In this document: positions 1-8,257 of the stretch, in pieces
Layout of the letters: each line of letters begins with the position of its first letter
Numbering within the stretch: position 1 is the first letter of the stretch
Assembly (NCBI GenBank): GCA_945643825.1
Contig: CALZEZ010000037.1
Span: forward strand, 1 to 9,072
From: an uncultured Lachnospiraceae bacterium
GTDB taxonomy: Bacteria; Bacillota; Clostridia; Lachnospirales; Lachnospiraceae
DNA length: 9,072 bases
Direction of reading: 5' to 3'
Notes under the pieces: generated by a model
What the model was told of the DNA's origin: nothing
Seen by the model: only the letters and a program-made list of their open reading frames with translations
Databases searched by the model: none
Translations under genes and position numbers: made by a program

Positions 1-514
1 GATATGGAGGGATGTATGGAAGACTGTAATATGCCTTTCCTCCGGCTGCATTAATTTTCTCAATTATATCCACATAAGGAGTATATTCTCTGGCAACATG
101 ATAGTCTGCAGCAGATTCTTCAGTACCTTGTACTGTATTAAAAAAAACCGTGACGTTCTTGTCTATCTGCGGATAGTAACAATCCCAGCCAAGCCAACAG
201 TGTTCACAAGGCTGCTGTCCGGAAAGCATAGAAGTAGTTGCTGCTACTGTCGTTGAAAGAAATACGGAATTGTAATTTCCTGCAAGATGGCTACGGAACG
301 CTCCCTTCTCATCAAGAGATTCTTCCAGAATATGCTTCCCCATTCCGTCAAGAAGAAGAACCACGACATTCTTATAATCCTTTTCCAAATATTTATCAGC
401 AAGAGGCAATGTATCCCCCACAGTCGGAATGCCCCATTTTTTCAAAATGGAATTTGGAAGATTGGCTATACAATTTTCATAATCAGGCCAAATCATCTTT
501 GTTTGCTTTTTCAT
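1..514 (-). CDS. Type I phosphodiesterase / alkaline phosphatase-superfamily protein (3' end beyond window)
   Basis: The frame is open from an ATG at 514 to the window edge, giving the first 171 residues. I read it as a metal-dependent phosphohydrolase of the type I phosphodiesterase/nucleotide pyrophosphatase group (PF01663-like). A hydrophobic strand (VVVLLLDGMG, residues 50-59) ends in Asp56, which fits the first metal ligand. About 30 residues later FLSTTVAATTSMLSG (85-99) fits the segment carrying the catalytic nucleophile, probably Thr88 or Thr89. There is no signal peptide, so it should be cytoplasmic. The start is supported by an AAGGGGAG ribosome site at 525-518, just before the ATG. 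It follows the HAD phosphatase gene by 27 bases, so the two are probably co-transcribed. The second half of the metal site, normally Asp/His residues further on, lies outside the window, so activity and substrate cannot be judged. Confidence 0.85.
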   Translation of the reverse strand, partial: MKKQTKMIWPDYENCIANLPNSILKKWGIPTVGDTLPLADKYLEKDYKNVVVLLLDGMGKHILEESLDEKGAFRSHLAGNYNSVFLSTTVAATTSMLSGQQPCEHCWLGWDCYYPQIDKNVTVFFNTVQGTEESAADYHVAREYTPYVDIIEKINAAGGKAYYSLPYIPPY

Positions 515-541
515 TTTCTCCCCTTCTTACTAAAAATTCGA

Positions 542-1237
542 TTACAGTATTTGCATAATATCCGATAAATCAGAAACTATATAATCCGCCAACTTATGAT
601 CGGATTCACATTTCTTTCCTTTCGTATAGAAACATGTTTTCATGCCGTAGTTTCTTCCTCCTGCAATATCCGAAGTAAGTGAGTCACCGATAATAATCGT
701 TTCCTCCGGCATAAGTCCCTCATTACCGTTATCTCGAAGTTCTGCAAAACAATAGTCAAAATATGCTTTATCAGGCTTCCCTGCTCCTATTGCCGATGAT
801 ATGAAAAAGTGTGAAAAGTATGTATCAATACCACCGATTTTTAGTCGATTGTATTGCTGTTCATACGGACCGTTACTCGCTACACACAAAACATATCCGG
901 TTTTAAGGTATTTAATGACCTCCAACGCATGTGGCTCAAAAATAGCACTTTCTCGCAGTTCGGTGCAGAAATAGTTTTCAAATAAAGTACCGTCAAATGT
1001 TATACCCAATTCTTTGAAGACCATATTCCAACGTATCTTACGTAATTGCTGAAGTGTCAGCTTATTTTGTTCGATACGCCTCCACAATTCGCTGTTAATT
1101 TCCTCAAAGATTGGAAACATTTCATCCGTGTAGGGCTTCAACCCAAATTTCTCGAAACCATCATGCATTGTTTTCTTAACAAATCCCGAAAAACTAAAGA
1201 TGGTATCATCTATATCAATAAAAACGACCTTAATCAC
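542..1237 (-). CDS. HAD-superfamily hydrolase, YjjG/YfnB-like (subfamily IA)
   Basis: This is a complete 231-residue haloacid-dehalogenase-type phosphatase, expected in the cytoplasm. All four HAD motifs are visible: motif I DIDDT (residues 8-12, nucleophile Asp8 and acid/base Asp10), motif II Ser121 in VASNG, motif III Lys154 in GKPD, and motif IV GDSLTSD (184-190, Asp185 and Asp190). The helical cap after motif I (about 15-100) and the LWRRIE and GDSLTSDIAGG segments resemble the YjjG/YfnB group, whose characterised members are nucleoside 5'-monophosphatases that act on non-canonical pyrimidine nucleotides. The substrate here is inference. The start is GTG at 1237, preceded by TGAGGT at 1248-1243; an in-frame stop lies just upstream. 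The gene precedes the phosphodiesterase by 27 bases and follows a broken cyclase gene. Length is normal for the family and nothing looks damaged. Confidence 0.92.
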   Translation of the reverse strand: MIKVVFIDIDDTIFSFSGFVKKTMHDGFEKFGLKPYTDEMFPIFEEINSELWRRIEQNKLTLQQLRKIRWNMVFKELGITFDGTLFENYFCTELRESAIFEPHALEVIKYLKTGYVLCVASNGPYEQQYNRLKIGGIDTYFSHFFISSAIGAGKPDKAYFDYCFAELRDNGNEGLMPEETIIIGDSLTSDIAGGRNYGMKTCFYTKGKKCESDHKLADYIVSDLSDIMQIL

Positions 1238-1506
1238 TTTTTACCTCACTCATATTCACGCAAAAACTCGTCCAGATTCTTATAATGCTGTTACTTCATT
1301 TTGTGATTTATTTACACATATAATAGTAAATTCATCTCCGGCAAATCTTATCACTGTATCAGGAGTTCCCACCCAATGTGAAAGCAATCTGCTGACAGTT
1401 CTTATTGCATCATCACCAACAGTATGTCCATATGTATCATTTATTTTCTTAAAAGATTCCTCCTTCTGTAACTGCATCTCCACAAGTAAACTAGCGATTA
1501 CCACTG

Positions 1507-1514
1507 CCCCCCCC
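1507..1514. repeat. C8 homopolymer inside the GGDEF remnant
   Basis: Eight consecutive C on the + strand (G8 on the coding strand) lie in the unrecognisable middle of the cyclase remnant. Such runs are prone to slippage and may explain the poor continuity between the membrane part and the GGDEF part. Confidence 0.8.
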
Positions 1515-1593
1515 TGTTGCAATGCCATACTGCATCCCCTAAACGAGTGTACCCATAACACACGGAAGCACGAAGGCGTACGATAGCCAGCCC

Positions 1594-1600
1594 AAAAAAA
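1594..1600. repeat. A7 homopolymer inside the GGDEF remnant
   Basis: Seven A on the + strand (T7 on the coding strand) sit exactly where the remnant stops resembling a membrane segment. Adding one T would give a hydrophobic continuation (LGWLSYAFVLPCVMG and on), ending at a stop about 20 codons later. A single-base indel here is therefore possible. Confidence 0.7.
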
Positions 1601-1729
1601 CAAAAACGCATTTGTAATATACTGTAGGATATGTATAAATCCCCCCGGTATACCATCAATCAAAAAAGAAATGATCTCTATGATAAGGACTAAGATAGTA
1701 AGGACAATCATGCCGGTACATTAAAGTTT

Positions 1730-3067
1730 CTACTGAATATCTCCCAACAGTTCCTCCAGCAGATTTTCCTGGTAAGCCGCTATGCGTTTCTCTTTCACGC
1801 ATTCTGCCGTCTGCTGCAGTAGGGGATTCACGACATTCTCCAATTTTACCAAGCCATTATTGCTAATGCACTCCTTCGAGATGCTGGTCACATAATCCGT
1901 CGATGACATCCTCCAGATATGAATGCGGTCTCCGAACTTTTGCCACAGTCGGTCTGCGATTCCGATTCCGTCCGGATCGATATCACCGCTGTAATAGATA
2001 TCAGTACCACTGTTAAGGATAAGTGGAATCAACTCCAGCGCCACTGCCCGAAGCTGCCCCGATGTACACAGCAGTGTCAGTTTTTCATTCTGATACAAAT
2101 TTGAACTCCCCAGCCTTTCCTGCTTCTCTTTTCCTGCCTGTTCCACCAGATAACTAAAAACCATCTCATTTTCTACCACATACACCCGCTCTCCTTCTGC
2201 ACGTGCTCCGGTAACTCCCCTTAGATTCTCCATAGTAATGACATAGGGTTCCTTTAATCTACAAAATGCATCATAGGCCGGATGCCAGCCATCCTTCGTC
2301 TTCAGGCGCAGCCCATATGCATGAACCATCGAGGACACGTTATCCGGCACGATTCCGACAGTAAGCAATAATTCCCTCCACTGATGTGCATTTACCGGCA
2401 ATTCCGCTTTCCTCCAATAACAGATTGCATTCACTAAAAGCTGTCCCGGCACAGTGCCACGGTCAAAGTAATGGGGATTGCCGGACATTTTCGCTGCAAA
2501 TACTGCCAATGGCCATTCGCCACAAGTCTCTTCTGTACATTCCAGTTGTACAAGTCCTTTCCCCACATTTTTTGCCAATATCTTTGCTTGCTGCTGATCT
2601 TTTTTATACTCTCTTACCAACTGCTGATATCCATATTTTTTATCAGAGATCATTGCCTGAATCCATAAAAATGCCATCGACCCACTGCCTGTGCTTTTTC
2701 GGAAATACTCACAAAAGTCATTAAAAAAAGCATTTTTTTCGTTCTCTTGCTCCTCCTTTTCTCTCTGGTTGGTGGAAAGCTTCTCTCCGAAATATGCTTC
2801 CAACACTTCCTTCATATCCACTGGGGCAAAGCGCGTCCTCTGCAGACCTTGCTCAAACTCCGCAAAAGAAAAGCAGATGTCCTCATCATAAAATATTCTT
2901 CCTATGATTCCGCCGATTGCCCGGCGCTCGTCCTCGGTCGTATCCTTTAGCGTGATACGCCCGACCACTTTTCCGAAGGATTTCCATTTCTTCCGGAGTG
3001 CCTTCAGGCATCTCTGATATGCTTTCTGACTCTTAAAATATTTTGCACATTCTGTATTATTGCTCAT
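1730..3067 (-). CDS. jetD: Wadjet nuclease subunit JetD (DUF3323/DUF2399, TIGR02679 family)
   Basis: I read this as the DNA-cleaving subunit of the Wadjet complex. The C-terminal half carries a Toprim-type fold: VVEN (residues 297-300, Glu299 as the first acidic ligand), LLCTSGQ (332-338), a hallmark of DUF2399, and YSGDIDPDG (359-367), giving the Asp362/Asp364/Asp366 cluster expected to bind metal. The N-terminal part (about 1-270) corresponds to the DUF3323-like arm region. All these residues are present, so the nuclease looks intact. At 445 residues the length is reasonable. I chose the ATG at 3067 because AAAGGA stands 6 bases before it; an ATG at 3082 would add five residues (MKGYW) but has no comparable site. 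The start lies inside the last codons of jetC (11-base overlap), implying coupled translation. In known systems JetD is recruited by JetABC to cut small closed-circular DNA. No terminator is evident after its stop. Confidence 0.9.
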   Translation of the reverse strand: MSNNTECAKYFKSQKAYQRCLKALRKKWKSFGKVVGRITLKDTTEDERRAIGGIIGRIFYDEDICFSFAEFEQGLQRTRFAPVDMKEVLEAYFGEKLSTNQREKEEQENEKNAFFNDFCEYFRKSTGSGSMAFLWIQAMISDKKYGYQQLVREYKKDQQQAKILAKNVGKGLVQLECTEETCGEWPLAVFAAKMSGNPHYFDRGTVPGQLLVNAICYWRKAELPVNAHQWRELLLTVGIVPDNVSSMVHAYGLRLKTKDGWHPAYDAFCRLKEPYVITMENLRGVTGARAEGERVYVVENEMVFSYLVEQAGKEKQERLGSSNLYQNEKLTLLCTSGQLRAVALELIPLILNSGTDIYYSGDIDPDGIGIADRLWQKFGDRIHIWRMSSTDYVTSISKECISNNGLVKLENVVNPLLQQTAECVKEKRIAAYQENLLEELLGDIQ

Positions 3068-3410
3068 CCAATATCCTTTCATGTCCGTTCCATGTATAGC
3101 GGATCACGGAAACCGTCTGAGAATTCTGTGGTCTTAGCAATTCTGCTATCCGAAGTCCCTTTACCGTCTCAAAGCATCCCCATAATGCCTGGGAATTCAT
3201 GATATAATCAAAATCCAGCTTATGAACAAGTTCAAACATACTGCTGATATTCTTATCATCCACTCCGGCAAATGCCTCATCCAGTGCGATCATGCGCGGA
3301 TGATCCTTATTTCCCGCTTTCTGGTACTGTGCATTGACCGCCGCAAAAAGAGGAACATACATTGCCATCGCCTTCTCCCCACCGCTAAATCGGTTAAATG
3401 CAGCATTGGT
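3057..3410 (-). other. jetC: C-terminal head segment of JetC downstream of the amber codon
   Basis: The 117 codons after the TAG keep the full ABC half-head: TNAAFNRFSGGEK, then AMAMYVPLFAA, Walker B MIALDE with its catalytic Glu1283, and GVDDKN (D-loop region). The C-terminus (HERILDEQ) ends at a TAA that overlaps jetD. No further stop or frameshift is present. The first ATG after the stop (3368, codon 1253) is preceded by a purine-rich GGGGAGAAGGCG, which could by chance act as a ribosome site. A 103-residue restart product would begin just after the signature motif and so would lack it. Confidence 0.85.
3074..3079 (-). promoter_or_regulatory. Ribosome binding site of jetD, inside the jetC 3' end
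   Basis: AAAGGA, 6 bases before the ATG at 3067, decides the jetD start over the upstream ATG at 3082. It lies within the jetC codons for HERILDEQ, so ribosomes finishing jetC should feed jetD. The jetC amber codon about 330 bases upstream could lower JetD output by removing that traffic. Confidence 0.6.
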
Positions 3411-3413
3411 CTA
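3411..3413 (-). other. In-frame amber (TAG) codon within jetC
   Basis: On the coding strand the context reads AAG CCT TAG ACC AAT GCT. The codon stands 8 codons before the FSGGEK signature. My recollection of related proteins is that a Leu often precedes TNAAF, so TTG to TAG by one substitution is the simplest origin; that is inference. Confidence 0.9.
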
Positions 3414-6400
3414 AGGCTTTCTGGATTCCTCTCCCCGCCTGAAAAACATCTGGAATGAAAACCATTTGCGATAATCCAGCGCATCCCTCACCAGCTCCAT
3501 ATAGTTGATGACACCACCGTCTTCCTCAATCCTTCGCTTTTCCGTTCGAATTTTGCTGCGAAAATGTGCCGCAACCTTTTCAATATCCTCCATCGTGAGC
3601 AGCGTGCGGTCCCGAAGCAGGATCTGTTCCAGCTCAGCGGTGTCAAGCTCAGCGTCATTCTCCGCTTTTTGTGGTTTCCAATCCAGCGAAAAGCTTAAGC
3701 CCATGGATGTGTCCATCTCCTTCATAAGCTTTGACATATCCGAAACCCATTTTCTGCTCTCCTCAATCCGATCCGTCAGCTGCTGACTGATAGTCTGGGA
3801 CAGAATATCCTCAAACAACTCCCGATCCTTTTTCTGGATCAACAGCTCCGTCTCGTCAATTGCTGTCTTTAAGATTCCGTAAAATTCCTCCAGATATACC
3901 TTTTTCCCGTTCCAAACGGATACGACACGCACACGCTTGCGAAGGACATTTACCGTCTCTGTGACTCCCGGTATGTCATCCACAGCCCCAAAGCAATCTT
4001 CCAAGGCGGTTCCGTAGCTTGTCAGATTGCCGTTATGACGCTGGTACACCTGGTACAGTGCATTAAGCATATCTCCGGATTCCCTGTTCTTATCGCCTTC
4101 CCGAATCACGCCCACCGCTTCCCTGGCACAATCCAAAAGTGTGCGATTCCCACGTTCAAATACAAGCTTAAGAGAAAGCTCCTCCTCAAAATAATTTCTA
4201 AGGAAGGTTTCCTCCGCAATTGCTCGCTGAAGCTGCTCCTTTTGCTTCGGCTCGGATTCCAGCAGGTTCTCAAGTTCCACATCCAGACGCAGCAGTTCCT
4301 GCTTCAACTGACTGCAATCCCCATTCAACCTCTCCAGCTCATCTTTGATCTCCTTCAACCGGTTCGCCTTCTCAACAATTTCCGGTCGGTTAAGATAATC
4401 TTCATACTGTTGGATTTGGATCTCACACTCTTTGACTCTGGTACTACAGGTTCGCTTTTCTACAAAGGCATCATCCATGGCCTGCTCATGGTCGGCAATC
4501 TGCTCCTCTCTATATCTGCAATTGCTGCGTTCGCTCCCAAGCTGCAGTAAATTTTCCCGCACCTCCTGAAAGATGCGCCGATATTCCCCAAAGACATCAC
4601 TGACCTCCTCATAGGCTTCCTTTGTCCTTGCGTATGGGAATGGCTTGCATTGCTGCAGCATGATCTGGTACTGTCCGTTTTTCTTCTGTGCCAGGCTTCT
4701 CTCCTGTGCTTCTTTCTGTTCATACTGCGCGCTGATCATCTGCAATGCCAGACTGCATTCTTTTTCCTTATCTAAAGCCTCATTGATACCGGAAAAATCC
4801 GGAATCCTCTGATACTCCTCCTGCAGGGTTTGAAGACGTCCCCTAATCTCTTCAATCTCCTTCTCAATACCTGACACGATTTCCGTAAATTCCCGGATCT
4901 GTTCCTGCAGCTGCCGAATTTTTTCTTCTTTCCGTCTCTTTCTTGCAAGCAGACCTACAAACTCAGCCTCCCCGGTCTTTTCTGCTTTTCCGGCTAAGAT
5001 ACCCTGCCGGAAGTCTCCGTCCTTCCCGAGATAAATGCCGTGTCCGCTACCTTCTTTTTCATAGATATTACTTAATATTCTGCTAACTGTCTCCCGGAGT
5101 CCATCCTCTAGTTCTTCGCTTACAACCAGCCCGGAAAAATGAGAGCTTCCTTTTTTCTCCACATACAAAATAGTATCCAAAAACTGTGGACATGCCTGTC
5201 GAATCCTCGAAAAGTCCTCCGTCGATACCACTAGAGCGTCCAAAAGTCCCATTCTCTGCAATTGTGCTTCCAGTCTTGCACAGACAGCCGGATTCATCCC
5301 TCTTGGAAACTCCACGGTCTTATAAAACGGGACTGCTGTGATACCGGCTTCCTGTAGGGCAAGTCGGGTTTGCCTTGTGCTTTCCGCTCTCTCCGGTTCC
5401 AGTTCCTCCTGATTTTGAACCTGCACCAGTTCCTCCTTCGCCTGCTTCAAAATCTCGTTTTGGTGCTTAAGCTCATACTCCTTGTCACTTTTTACATCAA
5501 CAAGCTCCTGACGCTGTCTTTCATAATCTGCCCGCAACAGTTCCTGCACAGCTCCCGCATCCTCAACAGACTGATACTGCCGGATCTTCTCTTGGACCTC
5601 CTTCATCACTTCTTCCTTCGGCTTCCACTGTTCGGAAACTTTCTTTACATCAAAAAGTTCTGTGATCCACTGGTCGATAGAACCAACAACCTGCTCCTGC
5701 GCCGCATCCAACTCCTGCTCCCTTACGATTCTCTGCTTTCTGAGCTGTTCCAACTCGCTTTCGAGCTCGTCATACTGTTTTGCAATTTCTTCATACTGCC
5801 GAATTGCCTTTTGACATTCCTCGATCAGCTTCTTCTGCATATCCAGATTTTTTACAATTTCGCCTGTCTTATCATACTCCTCTGTTCCTATCAAGCGAAG
5901 GACCTCCTCATGCTGATCCCACTGCAGAATTTCCTGTTGTTCCTCCAATTCCTGTTTTTTCTCCAGCAACTCCTGCTTTCTCAATTCCAGTCGACTCTGG
6001 ATTTCCTTCAGCTTCTGCTCTCCCTCTCGGATGCGCTCCCTGCATTCCTCAATCTTATTTTCCCATTTTTTCTCCTGCGCCTCAGCTTCCTGCCTGTTTT
6101 TCTTTGCCAGCTCCAGCTTGTGGTCCATCGCCTCCAGATCTGTATCAAGAAGTCCGCTTCGCTCGGTTTCTGCCAGTCTTTTTTTCTCCTCCAGTTCTTC
6201 TAAACAACGCTGTTTACTCTGCTGTTCGCCTTCCATCTCTTTTCTCTTCTGTTCTTTGGCATCCAACTGGCTCTGTGCTGTCTCTACCTCCTTCTTTTTG
6301 ACAAGATAGGCCTGTGCTTTTTTTGCAAGCATATATTGATTGTAACGGGTATATTCGTTTCGTATAATCTTAACGTCAGCAAAAGCTCGGCTTAGCATAT

Positions 6401-7120
6401 CCAGACTATCTTGGATCTCATCCATTTTTTCCATGGCATCAACCATAGCACGTAAATCTTCGTCCGTCAGAGTCTGCAGAGAATCATTGAGAATCTCATA
6501 CACCTTTGTGGGTTTGAATTCCTTTGACAGCTTCGGAGCGCGCACTTTCACAAGCAACTTGATAAACTGCTCATACTGATCCGCCTTTCGAAAGCCAAAA
6601 ATATATTGATTGACATGCTTTTTGTATTCACTCTGGCTGTCCGTAAAAAAATTCTCCTCCCCGAGCTGTGCCTTCAATTCTCTTTTGTCAAAAGGAATCC
6701 TCGTTGTTCCAACTTCCTTATATAGCCACAGATCATCGCCGATCCTACGCCCATCCAGAATAATAAATCCCCAGAAATCCATGGGTTTACCACGCTTTGC
6801 CCGCTGTCCGATACCAATTGTGCGGTATTCCCCAGACTCTTCTTTTTTGAATTCCAGAAACAGGTATCCTGTGGCTTCGTCCCTTCCTTCCTCACCTAAA
6901 AAATAATATTCCATTCTTCGATCACTGGAGCCAAATGGATCCAGTCGACTCGGTGTTCGGTCCCCATCTAGCACAAATGGGATAAAGCTCTGAGTCGTAA
7001 TGGATTTTCCAGAGCCATTCTGCCCACGTAGAAGGAGCTTTCCATCTACAAATTCAAAGTCTTCCTCATCATATAACCAGAAATTCACAAATCCAATTCG
7101 GTTCATTTTCCAACGATCTA

Positions 7121-8257
7121 TCAAGCCTTTGTACCTCCCTCAAAATCCTCCGGATAATATCCTGTAATCCTTCCGACTGCCGGCAGAATCGTAATCTCGT
7201 CTTCATCACATTGGAGCATCAGCCAGTTTTTCATATATTCCAGAATGGTGTCCAGTAGCTTGCCCTCATCCATTTCACGAAATTCCTTACTCCATGCATC
7301 GTTCCATTGATTACGGCAATCCGATACCATTTCCGCAAATCTACTCCGCTTCAGATATATACACTCATTATCTTTTTTCTCCAATTTTCCATCGGCCAGC
7401 TCTCTTTGAAGCTTTGCACACAAAAGTAGCACTGCCTCCGGCAGCATAGCATCCCTCGGGTGCACCGCTCCGTAGCAATCATCCGCATCCAGCGTCAAAA
7501 ATGCAGCATTTTTGTAGACATCCAGATTTCCACCCAGATTTTCACTCAGATATTTTGAAATCCACTGGCGCTGGTTCTTTAAATAGAGTGCATCCGCGTC
7601 CTCATTTCCTTCCCAGTAATATGCCGGGCAGACCGCCAGCTGTCTGTATACACGATTGATGCGCATGGTTCCCCGGTCTTCGTTCAATTCTTCAAAATCT
7701 ATCTTTTCAAAATCTTCCCATGATTCATAAGAAGAAATATCGGTGGCAAAACTGGTGGCAAAATATTTGGAGTAACCGGTATTTTCATACAGAACCTCCT
7801 GCCCCGCCTCCGCACCGAATGCCTCACTGCTTCCCTCATACACGCGTAGCATCTGCAGTCCCTCCATATATTGCAGGACCCGCACCAGCGATTTTCTCTG
7901 GGTAAAAGAAGTCCAGTCAACCTCCATATAGCCCTTTAGCTGCGTCTCCACATAGTCAATCAGCTCTGATAAAAGGAACTGCTCCTGTTCCTCCTTATCC
8001 TCCAAGTACATCAGTACGACACATAAAATACAGTAATCCCTGATATCCGTAAACCCTCCGATTCCCATAAAACTTTGAGCGTGGGCCGGTCTCTTTTCCA
8101 GCTTTAATAAATTTTCCGTGTGGAGCAGCTTCCAACCCAGCTGCTCCCGAATGAATTTCTGAAAATTAGGAATATCCTGTTTTACCTTATAATAGGTTTC
8201 CTTATCACTGTCCTTACATATCCAAAAATTTTCAATCAACGTTCTGACTTCATTCAT
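7121..8257 (-). CDS. jetB: Wadjet KITE-like subunit JetB (DUF2398/TIGR02678 family)
   Basis: This intact 378-residue protein resembles the DUF2398 family, the partner that sits between jetA and jetC in this Wadjet lineage. By analogy with MukE and other KITE proteins it should form a winged-helix dimer that binds the JetA kleisin and DNA. The N-terminus (YYKVKQDIPNFQKFIREQ, about 22-39) followed by LGWKLL (40-45) and KLEKRPA (52-58) matches the family pattern. No catalytic motifs, signal peptide or membrane spans are seen, as expected for a structural cytoplasmic subunit. The ATG at 8257 overlaps the jetA stop in an ATGA arrangement, and its TGA overlaps the TTG start of jetC in TTGA, so expression should be coupled on both sides. 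A second ATG two codons later (8253) cannot be excluded. No sign of damage. Confidence 0.88.
   Translation of the reverse strand: MNEVRTLIENFWICKDSDKETYYKVKQDIPNFQKFIREQLGWKLLHTENLLKLEKRPAHAQSFMGIGGFTDIRDYCILCVVLMYLEDKEEQEQFLLSELIDYVETQLKGYMEVDWTSFTQRKSLVRVLQYMEGLQMLRVYEGSSEAFGAEAGQEVLYENTGYSKYFATSFATDISSYESWEDFEKIDFEELNEDRGTMRINRVYRQLAVCPAYYWEGNEDADALYLKNQRQWISKYLSENLGGNLDVYKNAAFLTLDADDCYGAVHPRDAMLPEAVLLLCAKLQRELADGKLEKKDNECIYLKRSRFAEMVSDCRNQWNDAWSKEFREMDEGKLLDTILEYMKNWLMLQCDEDEITILPAVGRITGYYPEDFEGGTKA
7133..7138 (-). promoter_or_regulatory. Ribosome binding site supporting the TTG start of jetC
   Basis: GGAGGT, 8 bases before TTG at 7124, lies within the last codons of jetB (GAG GGA GGT ACA). 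It is a near-perfect Shine-Dalgarno match and compensates for the weak start codon. It supports TTG over the ATG at 7106. Confidence 0.65.

Larger units (their letters stand above)
1280..1711 (-). pseudogene. Degraded diguanylate cyclase (GGDEF) remnant
   Basis: An open frame of 143 codons encodes parts of a membrane-bound GGDEF protein. Residues 1-40 are hydrophobic and look like the first membrane spans of clostridial diguanylate cyclases (EIISFLIDGIPGG, then ITNAFLFF). The middle (about 41-80) is unlike the family and lies next to T7 and G8 runs on the coding strand. From about residue 86, SFKKINDTYGHTVGDD and then RFAGDEF (about 121-127) clearly belong to a GGDEF domain. The first part of the domain is missing, the metal-binding Asp of the usual D-x-D-x-F is replaced (KEESF), GGDEF has become AGDEF, and the protein stops about 16 residues after the motif, where the family has roughly 50 more. 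With most membrane spans also absent, it should not make c-di-GMP. The ATG lies 18 bases after the jetD stop and an in-frame TAA lies just upstream, so the true N-terminus may be lost. It could be an expressed degenerate protein, but decay fits better. Confidence 0.65.
3057..7124 (-). pseudogene. jetC: Wadjet SMC-like ATPase JetC (TIGR02680 family), interrupted by an in-frame TAG
   Basis: This gene encodes the SMC/MukB-like motor of Wadjet. Across the stop it has 1355 codons, about the usual family length. The N-terminus (DRWKMNRIGFVNFW) is typical of TIGR02680 and is followed by Walker A GQNGSGKS (residues 34-41). Residues about 270-590 and 728-1010 are charged, heptad-like coiled-coil arms flanking a hinge-like globular part (about 590-725). 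The C-terminal head has FSGGEK (1246-1251) and Walker B MIALDE (1278-1283). Codon 1238 is TAG, so ordinary translation yields 1237 residues lacking signature and Walker B. The two parts are in the same reading frame, so this is one nonsense codon and not a frameshift. The start is TTG at 7124, overlapping the jetB stop by 4 bases with GGAGGT 8 bases upstream. An ATG at codon 7 is less likely because it would remove the conserved DRW. Unless the stop is read through, the ATPase should be inactive. Confidence 0.93.

Noticed and set aside
238..568. Two overlapping plus-strand frames of about 100 codons
   Set aside because: They lie opposite the phosphodiesterase coding region, which has clear conserved motifs and a good ribosome site on the minus strand.
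1238..1320. Possible promoter for the HAD gene (TATAAG near 1281)
   Set aside because: No -35-like element at suitable spacing could be found.
3411..3413. Pyrrolysine or other programmed recoding at the jetC TAG
   Set aside because: The position is not catalytic, pyrrolysine is rare and mostly found in methylamine methyltransferases, and I saw no pyl gene or obvious downstream stem-loop here. A point mutation is simpler, though suppression is not excluded.
3290..3484. Minus-strand 64-codon frame that spans the jetC stop and could look like a frameshift bridge
   Set aside because: The two jetC halves are in the same frame (their ends differ by 354 bases, a multiple of 3), so no bridge is needed. 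The translation of this frame has no family resemblance.
4035..4550. 171-codon plus-strand open frame
   Set aside because: It is a shadow of jetC coding sequence with the same Leu/Ile-rich composition and no motifs.
5370..6203. 277-codon plus-strand open frame rich in Leu and Phe
   Set aside because: It is the antisense of the jetC coiled coil, where repeated Glu/Lys/Gln codons yield Leu/Phe/Ser-rich shadows. There is no ribosome site or recognisable domain.
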